NCBI RefSeq assembly: GCF_026151205.1
Contig: NC_087084.1
Span: 15,208,322-15,272,321, forward strand
DNA: 64,000 bases
Reading direction: 5' to 3'
Source of the DNA: Bolinopsis microptera
Taxonomy: Eukaryota; Ctenophora; Tentaculata; Lobata; Bolinopsidae
The position numbers were made by a program, and so were the translations under genes. Below the pieces are notes generated by a model. That model worked only from the letters and a program-made list of their open reading frames with translations, did not search any database and was not told the DNA's origin. Positions 39,601 to 47,222 of the stretch are shown here, in pieces. How positions within the stretch are numbered: position 1 is the first letter of the stretch; each line of letters begins with the position of its first letter.

Positions 39601-42600
39601 TCAGTATTTTAGTATTTCAAAAGATCTATTTTGAACAAGAATTATGAATCAATTTTATCCCATTGAAAAATCTGAATTTAAAATGTTGTTGGCAGAACTG
39701 AACCTATTTCTTCTTTTTAGTTCAGTTAAAGTTCTTCATTTTCATTCTGGCAAAACGGACCAATGGTCTCAGTGGGACATTAATATTGTCAACATATTCG
39801 TAAGACGCGGCAACATTTTGAAATTGTAAATACTTACAGCTAATATAAACATTTCCCACGCCGCGCGCGCGGCCGACTTGCTGCGTGCCTTGTGCGGTCG
39901 GTCACAGTTTACTCATATTATCATCTGTCTGATTCTGTAAGGTATGCTTAAGCCTCGATTCATTGATCTTACCATGTTCGAAAACGAATTATTGTTCGTT
40001 GGATTTTCTTAAGTTTATCCGTGTGATATGTTCGAATCTATAACTCCTCAAAATTTCAGAAGTTAACACGATAAGCGACGGTCTGATATCAACATATTTG
40101 GACAAGACATTAGTATCTTCTCCTGGAATGGTCCACCGCAGAAAAAACAGCCACCGATTTGAAAATGATAGTTTTGGTAGGTACGATAATTCTCTTGAGG
40201 AAGCTGTAGAAAAGATTTGTAGAAAAGCTTTTTAGGGACTTACAATTCTTAAATAAAGGGGGTAACAGAAACGTGGTATTACTTTAACAACCTTTTTGCA
40301 GAGAGTAACCAATCAGCAGTAGTGGTACTGGAAGGGGAGCTGATGCTGGAGAAATACCTGAGATTCCAGCACGAGAGGCGGAACAGAAGATATCTGAGTC
40401 AAGTTAGGCAGTGTCAGAACGAGCGGTCTTATAATCAGGTCAGTTTTATAAGACCCCCCCCCCCCCCCCCCCCCTACTAGAACATTCCCAGACATGAGGA
40501 GTTTTTTAGTATTTTGAAAAAAGTTTCCAGGAGAAGCAAAAACTCAGTCTCAAAAATTGATTTGAGTATTTTTGGACCACATCGCACTAATATGAATATT
40601 GAAGAATAATTTGGTATATCACTATTTTTGAGTGGAAAATTTTTGAGAAAATGAGGAATCCATGCTGAATTTCTCAGGTTCAAAAATGATTTTTGAGACA
40701 TTTTTGAGTATTTCTGGCGAAGATGGTCAAATTCTCAGATTCAAAAATACTCATGACCCTATCCCAGGTATACAGAGACGAGTGGGAGCGGCAGAAGCTG
40801 GAGCTAGCTGCTGCAGAAACCAAAGTAGCTGATTTAACTCTGAGATGTGAGGAGGAACGCAGGGATTCTCAGAAACAGCTGTTTGAGATCGAGAAGAGGC
40901 TGAACGAGAAGATGGCAGTTCTGTCACGACGCAACATGTAATATTATTAAGCTCATTAATTGATAAATATTCTTTGGAATTTTTAGAGCATATGCTGAGC
41001 TTCGTAAGAAACGGAGTGGGGTTGCTGGACTTCAATGTGTACCAAAAGGAGCAAAAGGGGGGGGGGGGGGGCTGACCATGGTTGTACTCAAAGGAAAACT
41101 AGATCAGTGACTATAAATGAACCATTTGTGTCTCAGTTATGATTTGTTAATGAGACTACCCATATCTAGTGAGCTGGAAAGGAACGAGAAAGAGAACAGT
41201 TCTAAAGTAGAGGAACTGCAAAAGAAACTAGACGACAAGGCGCGACGTCTCTTTGACCTCGAGGTTAGATAATTAAACAATTAGATGATTAGATCTGGAG
41301 GTTTTTTATTTTTCTAATTGTTCATTTACTACTTCTTATCGGTTAAAGGCATCTTAAGGAAGCTACGTAACTACCTGGGTTATTTAAGTTTAAGGATTAT
41401 TATTTTTTACCATCTATTATATTTTGAATCAAATTTATCATTTTATTTCTTATTTATTGAATACTACAGGGCGTCAGCGGACTGATGGCAGAGAAACAGA
41501 AGGAATTATTTGTGGTAGCGGAGCACAATAAGACCTTGATTAACAAGGTAGGTTACCTAAGTTACCTAGGTTACCTAGGTTACCTAGGTTACCTAGGTTA
41601 CCTTGTAACTAGGTAACAAGGTAGGTTACCTAGGTTACGTGGGTATCGGGGTAAAGGAATGGAACAGTACCTTCATTATGCCATTCGTTCATGATAAATC
41701 AATGATATTGATCATCGATATTTCAGCTGCATTGGCCGGCACTTTATTTTGATTTTTTTATAATTATTTTTCCCTTTTCTATGTGCAATCAAACAGTCGC
41801 TCCTCAAGAATATGATTTCCTACTGTTAACTGTAAATATACTATATGATATACAGTGGCGTAACGAAGGCCCCCGCTGACCCTGCTGTGCGGGGGGGGGG
41901 GGGGGGGGGGGCGCCGTCTTAGGGGGGCGCCAAATCGTGGTTTGAATGTGGGACAATTTCGAAAACTTAACTAAAGTACTAGCAAAACTGCGCGTTTTGC
42001 TCTAGATACACACTTTTTTAGAGATTTTACTGGCGTATTCTCTAAAATCACCTAATTTGTTCAATTTTAGGGAGGGGCACCAAAAGGGGAGGGGGCGCCA
42101 ACAGGGGAGCGCTTTTTTCGGCGGGGGGGGGGGGGGGGGGGGCGCCAACAGACAACGTTACGCCACTAATGATATACCTAATGTATACATTATACATTAT
42201 GTATACAATATACATTATACATTGCTCCAGGTGAAACAACTACAGAACCAAGTGTTTGTTATCAACGAGATACGTTCCTTTCAGTGCGATGCTTTGAATG
42301 CGTTAAAACCGTTCTGTTACAAAACTAAAAACAGCAACAACCCGTACAGAAGTACGTATATAGCTTTACATGGTCGTAACTCTTCTCAAAATAATGATAC
42401 CATTTTTGTTTTTATCCTTTTTGCTACTTTTTTGCGTTATTTGTTCTGTTTAAGATGTTAATTAACTCTCTTCCACCTCAAGGTCCCACAAAAAAAACCC
42501 CAGATATTGCAAACTTGACCAAGTTAGCCAGTGAAACACAACGAAAGTTCGAGAACACCGAGAACGAAGTGAAACGTTTGCGGAGTAAGAACTCCCGGAT

Positions 42601-43565
42601 GGAGGAAGAGGTTAGTTAAGATCTGTTGGATTTTATTGATTTGATAGTTGGTTGGTATTTTCCACTTTAGTTTAAATATACCACCTCACACGGTTTATAG
42701 ACATATAAACATTAATGTTTCTTCGTACAGATTACAGCGATGAAAGAAAAGCTTGCGAAACAGAAGAATCTAACTGAGAAGACTACTAACTTCTGGGAAC
42801 AGAAGTACTCCGGTTAGTTAGCAGCTGTGTTACCATGGTAACCCTGGTAACCTGGTAACCCTGGTAACCATGGTAACCCTGGTAACCCTGGTAATTATCC
42901 ATCGTTACCATGGTTACATCTTGTAGTAATCATTCATTATGTTACATGTAATTTGTACGTCTGTCATACTTAGAGATAAGAGTACATACACGGGTATTAT
43001 TCGCTATTTTTGGTAGAAATCTCTAATCATAATAGCAAGAATTAAATGGTTCAGATATTGCTTCAGGTCTGTAGTAATTAGTTACCATGGTTACTTCAGG
43101 TCTGTAATAATTAGTTACCATTGTTACCCCAGGTCTGTAATAATTAGTTACCACGGTTACTTCAGGTCTGTAGTAATTAGTTACCATGGTTACTTCAGGT
43201 CTATAGTAATTGGTTACCATGGTTACTTCAGGTCTATAGTAATTGGTTACCATGGTTACTTCAGGTCTGTAGTTATTAGTTACCATGGTTACTTTAGGTC
43301 TGTAGTAATTAGTTACCATTGCATGGTTACTTCAGGTCTGTAGTAATTAGTTACCAAGGTTACTTCAGGTCTGTAGTATTTAGTTACCATGGTTACTTCA
43401 GGTCTGTAGTTATTAGTTACCATGGTTACTTCAGGTCTGTAGTAATTAGTTACCATGGTTACTTCAGGTCTGGAGAAGACATGCTCCACCTACAAGAGTA
43501 CGTATAGCGAGATGTGCCAGAAAGTTCTGAGACTCAAACGAGATCTGGAACTCCGCCCCTTTTGA
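24654..43565 (+). CDS. TSC1: Hamartin (TSC1) homologue, 17 exons
   Basis: Hamartin stabilises TSC2, the Rheb GAP that restrains mTORC1. Exons: 24654-24734, 24951-25088, 25345-25494, 25666-25807, 27282-27475, 27672-27734, 27976-28056, 28402-28459, 40060-40176, 40302-40438, 40768-40937, 41170-41263, 41470-41547, 42231-42351, 42483-42610, 42731-42812, 43468-43565. All have AG/GT borders, phases agree at every junction, and they total 643 codons plus stop. The N-terminal half is the helical hamartin core (LYSLYP and WESHDIIWEARMI match the vertebrate YGMYP and LETHDVVIECAKI regions). Residues 342-643 form the coiled coil, opening with HERRNRRYL like the vertebrate LRNRRLL segment. It is far shorter than the roughly 1,160-residue vertebrate protein, mainly in the disordered middle. 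Extra small exons inside the 11.6-kb intron 8 cannot be excluded. Confidence 0.87.
25795..26838 (+). repeat. 45-bp minisatellite built on the TSC1 exon 4 splice donor
   Basis: About 23 copies of a 45-bp unit start in the last codons of exon 4. Each unit contains tatcagaagaaaggtaatg, the exon end plus donor, followed by a T-rich tract (ttttatttgttttcctatac) and cattacctatcag, which itself resembles a 3' splice site. Variants with a tattgaagaag segment create a longer-period pattern. The unit encodes QKKGNVLFVFLYITY, so reading through stays open for several copies. Confidence 0.95.
27072..27236. mobile_element. PIF/Harbinger-like hairpin MITE in TSC1 intron 4
   Basis: A 165-bp inverted repeat starts agccgtagtacatac and ends in its inverse. 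The arms continue inward through acacagtgtaatttcctcc. It is flanked by TTA on both sides (27,069-27,071 and 27,237-27,239), the 3-bp target duplication typical of PIF/Harbinger elements. It lies 45 bp upstream of the exon 5 acceptor. Confidence 0.8.
27853..27893. repeat. 41-bp perfect palindrome in TSC1 intron 6
   Basis: Two 20-bp arms (tatagattcgttctagtatg and its inverse) are separated by a single A. It follows a short gttaccata/gttaccctacta tandem immediately downstream of exon 6. Confidence 0.9.
28663..28930 (+). repeat. 13-bp minisatellite (gtgtaggacacaa)
   Basis: About 20 copies of gtgtaggacacaa with a few variants (gtataggacacaa, gtgttagacacaa). It lies at the start of the very long TSC1 intron 8. 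The minus-strand frames (YTCVLHLCPTLVS) are repeat artefacts. Confidence 0.96.
29010..29620 (+). repeat. 28-bp minisatellite
   Basis: About 22 copies of a 28-bp unit with core cctcctaataatataagaga, differing mostly by ata/aaa in the middle. AT-rich, in TSC1 intron 8. Confidence 0.96.
29640..29770. repeat. Diverged piece of the 5S-array spacer unit
   Basis: This segment contains cggctgtcggg, then gtgagacgccaaagtagtca and cctgaccatctcatgttg, then caccttaaaagg-atgtaat. These match in order the spacer of the tandem array at 33.1-39.5 kb, with substitutions and deletions. It is a solitary old relative lying 3.4 kb before the array. Confidence 0.8.
30060..31184 (-). CDS. Small Ly6/LU-type GPI-anchored protein, nested in TSC1 intron 8
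   Basis: Three exons on the minus strand, 31,184-31,142, 30,977-30,863 and 30,246-30,060, have GT-AG borders and consistent phases, giving 114 residues. The first exon is a signal peptide (MRSMLIALCLVLTE). The mature part has ten cysteines, starting SKSFMCYDF and ending CHECKGDGCN; the terminal C-x-x-C...CN spacing is the hallmark of Ly6/uPAR three-finger (LU) domains. The last 24 residues are a Thr-rich linker plus a hydrophobic tail (FFPLPLSLVTLIYNLIYTLV), a plausible GPI-attachment signal. It should therefore be an extracellular membrane-tethered protein; the ligand is unknown. It is antisense to, and wholly inside, the TSC1 intron. Confidence 0.78.
30405..30760 (+). repeat. 11-bp minisatellite (gagaatactgt)
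   Basis: About 32 copies of gagaatactgt, with a few gctgt or cagaat variants. It occupies most of the second intron of the minus-strand Ly6-like gene, between its exons 2 and 3. Confidence 0.96.
31433..31855 (+). mobile_element. tRNA-derived SINE-like element
   Basis: The first 80 bp look like a tRNA with pol III promoter boxes: tggcgcagttcgttag (A box) and ggttcgattcc (B box), closed by ctgtgccgc. About 320 bp of unrelated body follow, ending in a short repeated tail (ataagtaacataagtaagta). This head-body-tail order is that of a tRNA-derived SINE rather than a functional tRNA. A 6-bp acacta on both sides may be the target duplication, but it is weak. Confidence 0.75.
31860..32492. other. 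Intronic sequence, no gene seen
   Basis: AT-rich part of TSC1 intron 8. A short tandem of ttaacattaaacatac-type words lies at about 31,965-32,025. No coding exon or RNA gene is recognisable. Confidence 0.5.
32495..32690 (+). repeat. 46-bp minisatellite
   Basis: About four copies of a 46-bp unit containing gaatatagacgcctgatg and tttctctttcttaatctta. The ctctttcttaatct part also appears at the ends of the neighbouring candidate MITE. Confidence 0.9.
32719..32785 (+). repeat. 32-bp tandem with E-box and CRE-like words
   Basis: Two copies of a 32-bp unit beginning accacgtgacgtgcttgact; each has CACGTG and TGACGTG, and TGACGTCA lies just upstream (32,709-32,717). The same words recur in tandem at 63.59 kb. 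Confidence 0.75.
32869..33052. mobile_element. Candidate MITE with agttcctctttctta ends
   Basis: The left end agttcctctttcttaatc is matched by an inverted right end, gataaagaaagaggaact. Two further inverted copies of the motif (aaagaaagagaaactgagc) lie inside. No clear target duplication was found. Confidence 0.5.
33315..33432 (-). rRNA. 5S ribosomal RNA, copy 1
   Basis: The minus strand reads a 118-nt 5S rRNA. The terminal stem GGATACGGC/GCCGTATCC pairs, and GTTAAGCAAC, TTAGTACTTGGATGGGTGAC and CGCCTGGGAAT are the conserved internal control region and loop sequences bound by TFIIIA. A TTTT directly after the 3' end is the expected pol III stop. It lies inside TSC1 intron 8, antisense to TSC1. 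Confidence 0.95.
34169..34286 (-). rRNA. 5S ribosomal RNA, copy 2
   Basis: The 118-nt sequence appears identical to copy 1, including the closing stem and TTTT stop. Spacing to copy 1 is 854 bp, one full array unit. Confidence 0.95.
36428..36545 (-). rRNA. 5S ribosomal RNA, copy 3
   Basis: Same 118-nt sequence, with the internal control region intact. It is separated from copy 2 by two array units that lack the 5S block, giving a spacing of 2,259 bp. Confidence 0.95.
38687..38804 (-). rRNA. 5S ribosomal RNA, copy 4
   Basis: Same 118-nt sequence, again 2,259 bp from the previous copy after two 5S-less units. The terminal partial unit downstream (from 39,385) has no 5S. Confidence 0.95.
41548..41640 (+). 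repeat. ggttacctag tandem duplicating the exon 13 donor
   Basis: Immediately after TSC1 exon 13 the donor sequence aacaaggtaggttacct is followed by repeats of aggttacct. A second copy of aacaaggtaggttacct appears at 41,615-41,631, giving a second potential 5' splice site at 41,621. Confidence 0.85.
41853..42168. mobile_element. hAT MITE in TSC1 intron 13
   Basis: The 316-bp element starts CAGTGGCGTAACG and ends CGTTACGCCACTA, the same TIR as the complete hAT at 16,611 with one terminal substitution. A perfect 8-bp duplication, atgatata, flanks it (41,845-41,852 and 42,169-42,176). Subterminal runs of G and the ggcgcca words also resemble the larger element. There is no coding capacity, so it is probably mobilised in trans by the related transposase. 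Confidence 0.95.
43066..43462 (+). repeat. 33-bp minisatellite built on the TSC1 exon 17 acceptor
   Basis: About 12 copies of a 33-bp unit with core ggttacttcaggtctgtagt. The last unit runs directly into exon 17, whose real acceptor is ttacttcag followed by gtctggag. Every upstream copy therefore carries the same acceptor-like sequence, but continues gtctgtag, which would place an in-frame stop. Confidence 0.95.
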
Positions 43566-43604
43566 GTTTCGATTTTAAGTTTTTAATTTGAAGATCATTT
43601 ATGT

Positions 43605-43740
43605 TGGGGGGGGTCCACGTTAAAAAAGTTAAATTCTAAGATCGAGATTTTGGAATTTAACATTAATTACTTTAACTTTTTAAACTTTTTTAACATAAAT
43701 TAAAAATCAGATTTTGGCTGACTAATCGGTTCAAATTTTA
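43605..43740 (+). mobile_element. G-run-ended repeat (ggtccacgtt family), copy 1
   Basis: Starts ggggggggtccacgtt then aaaaaagttaaa, and ends near cttttttaacataaat. An inverted relative lies at about 51,600-51,708, ending aacgtggacc followed by a C-run. The family appears to be a short non-autonomous repeat with one G-run terminus. It sits just after the TSC1 stop codon, probably in the 3' UTR. Confidence 0.55.
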
Positions 43741-43928
43741 ACATAATTACCCAAATTAAACTCAATTATGAGTGTTGACCTTTAGTACTAGTAGTACCTC
43801 GCTCTTGCAATTGTTTTCTGTAGTTGTAACTGATTTGATAACTCTACAAAAAAAACACCTTGTATCTATATATACACATAATTGTATAATTTACTAATAT
43901 AATCATTCATATAATACGAAAAAAGAAT

Positions 43929-45591
43929 ATGGCTTGGCGGTGTAAGTGCGGAAGGGTTATGGAAAGTCTCACATACGACAGATGTTTACGTTGCAATTTA
44001 GCGAAGGCATCAGGAGAGTCGCTCATTCGCTTGAAGGGTTCCTGTAGCTGTAATCCCTGTACCCGAACCATCTACTGAGGACACATCATCAGGTATTGAT
44101 ACTCCGGAGCTTCCTCCAGCTGTAATCCCTGTACCCGAACCATCTACTGAGGACGTATCAGTTGTTGTCAACACTTCAAAAAGGGCTGCTGATTCATCAA
44201 AACCTAGAACTCAATATGATTCTGAAGACGAATCATCTGCTGATGTTATCACTACTGCGATAATAACAAGCAACTCATTCAAGAGGAGAGCTGTCCCTAC
44301 TTTTAGGATTCCAAAGATAAGAAACCGACGGTGCAAAGCAAATTGACGATTATGGATAAATCTTCATCGACGGGTCTGAAGAAGAAGGAGCATTTGCGGG
44401 CTAACACTGATAATTTAACCACGAGAACTCCCACAGTAGACAATTCTAAATCCACAATTGGACGACCAATTGATGTTGATAAGATAAACAGCAGCAAGAA
44501 AGTGTTAAATTCAAAGAAGGAAACAGCACTTAACAAGTTGTCTACACGACTCATTGAAGGTGGAACTGCAATCAAGAATGAGAATCAGCAGGGAAATCGG
44601 GACAAATTGAACTCTAGAAATGCTCCTCCAACAAGTTCTCTGAGTACAATTAGACTGCCAAGTGCCAGTACACGATGGAAAAGGTGATAAGCCTGTGATT
44701 GCGAAGAAAGAGACTGTTTTAAACAAACTTTCTACAAGATTCGCCACAGAAGATGGCACTTCCACGCCGAAAAACAAACTTTGTAAGGAGAAATCCGGAA
44801 GAAAGGCGCTCGATGCCGAAACGATTAAAGATAGATGCACGGTCAGGACGAATTTTGAAATTGAATTGTGGAAGTGTAACGACATGGTACCTGGCCAGAT
44901 TATCAAGGCCAAAGCAATTCAACGGGTTTTATTCAGACTTGGGTGTTCTTTAGAGGAAGCTTGCCTACAGAATATATACAATATTTTCGGAGGAAAAAAA
45001 TCCAGGTGTCCTACGTTATCAATTGTGCGATCCATGGAGCGGGTATTAAGACTAAAATCTAAGAAAAGACGTCGTCGGATGATGAGTATTTTACCTACCC
45101 CGGAATGTCAGAATGGAACAAAGAGTACAGATGATGTGGTGCAGAATACTGTGCATCAGCCATGCCCAATAGCTAGAGTGAAACCAATCTTGTCATCGGA
45201 AACTATTCAATCTATTCCAAAAATACAAGGAAAGCTGTCTACTAATTATGTCCATGCAAATGTGACAGTGAAGCATTCTTTTGCCTTTATTTCCCACATT
45301 GCGGTAATGCTAGAGTTAACTAGATCACTAGGTCCAAGCAATTTGAAAAGTTGTGACGATGAGGAACTTGTGCATAGATCGTTGAATGAAATAAAAAATA
45401 ATCAGGATTCAAATAAATATCTAAATGTAATTGATAGCGCGGAAGATATTGAAAATGAAGTCCCTGAAGTCTTAAAGCAGGTAAAGAACCTATTGGGGTG
45501 TGTGAAAGTGAAACAACCAGATCGAAGTTCTGTTTCAAAACATAGATGCTCTCATAATCTAAAGAGCCATTTAGCCAGTTATATAATATAA
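43929..45591 (+). pseudogene. Unrecognised basic protein gene with frame breaks
   Basis: Family not recognised. Four open segments follow one another: 43,929-44,079 (a CxC...CxxC pattern, MAWRCKCGRVMESLTYDRCL, like a small zinc ribbon), about 44,038-44,346 (a Pro/Ser/Glu-rich linker with a 72-bp tandem duplication), 44,307-44,687 (Lys-rich) and 44,644-45,591 (about 310 residues, basic, with RSMERVLRLKSKKRRRRMMS). The segment KKETALNKLSTRL is repeated as KKETVLNKLSTRF, so the product contains an internal repeat. A 152-bp intron (44,155-44,306) could join the second and third segments in phase; the change near 44,660 cannot be a normal intron and looks like a frameshift. It could be a decayed gene, a transposon ORF1 or a sequencing error in a real gene. 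Confidence 0.4.
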
Positions 45592-45641
45592 TAACATCTA
45601 TAAACAAAAGAGCACCTAAAGAGGCTCAGCAAAGTGCTGGC

Positions 45642-47222
45642 CTATTTACGCTTACGAAGACTCATTCGTTCAATATGTCTCAAAGTAAATAAACTCCTCC
45701 ATCCTACTCTATCTCTTACTAAGTTCACTAAGTTGGTAAAATCATCTTCATTTTTTAAATAAATTTGTCTCTTAAATAGGTCCTTTTTCACAATAATATC
45801 ATACAAATTAGTCCTGTGTCTACCCACTCGTCCACTGTTTGACATCCTAGTGTAGCAAATAACAGAGACTGGTAGGCAGGTGTGTCGTTGTCACTGCGTA
45901 GAACATGACCTAGCATTGTCCACCGTGCCTTTTCCACTCTCTCGGAAAGGGGCCTGGTCTGGGTACGAGCGTAGAGGGCCTTGTTAGATATTGAGCTAGG
46001 CCAATATATGTGTAGGATGCGCTTGAGGTGCTTCCTCTGAAGAACATCTACAGACTCTAGAACATGCTGAGGTACGGCCCAGCAGCAGCAGTTGTACAGG
46101 AGCACTGATACTACTAGTGAGTCGTAGAGTTTGATCTTTCTCTTCTCAGTTATCTGACTCCTCTCTGATCCCTGGCACCACAGCTTGTCAAATGACCAGA
46201 AGGCAGAGTTAGCTTTATTTATTCTATTAGTAACATCCTGCTCTGATCCAAGCTTAGTACCAAGAAGCGTCTCGTTTCTCCACTCCTCTTTTCCTCTTAG
46301 TTCATTATCCCACTCGTCACAGGCACCAACTTCTTCTAAATACACTCTGGTAAACTTTGTCTTTGTGTCATTGACAAAGAGACTCCATTCACTGAGAATA
46401 TTCTTGGAGATCTGAAAGATATCCTGTAACTCCTCCATATCTTCACCAATCTCCTCTAAATCGTCTGAATAGCCGGACTCAAGAGGCATGTGGTTATCGG
46501 CTATCGGAGGGTTGGGTCTTGAGGGGAGGACTGCTCTTATGTGCACTACAGCTCCAGCTAGATTGAGGGTAAACAATTTACCAGCTGTGCTGTCTCCTTG
46601 GGAGGCTCCTATGTTGAAAGAGAACATCTCTGAGTCAGTAGAACACACTCTGACTACTAGAGTGGTGTTAGCCATGAGGTATTGTACAAGCCTCAGGTCG
46701 TCTCTGGAGCATCCTGCAGCTTCTAGTAGTCTGATTGTTGTACCTCTGCGGATGGTATTGAAGGCAGCTAACATGTCGATACTCACTTTGTTCCATTCAA
46801 ACTCCTTCTTCATTACTACAGATATGAGCATGCTCTGTGCCCAAACTAGGTCGGCACAGCTCCTGCCAGCTTTGTAGGCAGCTTGGAACGGTCCGGTGAA
46901 GTTGTCCACAGCTCTCTCTATTCTGTTTAGCACTATCAGTGACAGGATCTTTCTAGAAACATTCAGCAGGGTCAATTGCAATGGTCGTATCGACTTAACT
47001 GGGCCATGAGTTTTACCAGGCTTAGCCAGTGGTGTGAGGATGCCTGCTCCTATTGCTTCAATGTGAATGTTTTTCTCGAAAGACTCGTTGAACACATTAG
47101 CCAGCTCTTCATGAAGGAGGGGGTTGTTCAGGGCTTTCATGACCTCGCCAGGAACTTTATCAATACCCACTGCTTTACCAGACTTGAGTTTACTGATGGC
47201 TCTCTCTATCTCTGCAACGGTG
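45642..47222 (-). pseudogene. LINE reverse transcriptase, 3' part
   Basis: The minus-strand frame from 47,222 to 45,788 encodes a non-LTR retrotransposon polymerase: GKAVGIDKVP start, motif A SIDMLAAFNTI, motif B GASQGDSTAG, motif C YSDDL, LGTKLG, then KLYDSLVVSVLLYNCCCW and PLSERVEKARWTMLGHVLR. The C-terminal piece (RVGRHRTNLYDIIVKKDL to DRVGWRSLF) is in another frame (45,845-45,642), so there is a frameshift near 45,840. The 5' side is cut at 47,223 by an inserted element and continues at 50,116. The polymerase residues are present but the copy is dead. Confidence 0.9.

Noticed and set aside
40986-41045. Possible extra TSC1 exon (AYAELRKKRSG) after a ttttag acceptor
   Set aside because: It has no donor giving the phase needed by the following exon, whereas exon 11 to 41,170 joins in frame directly.
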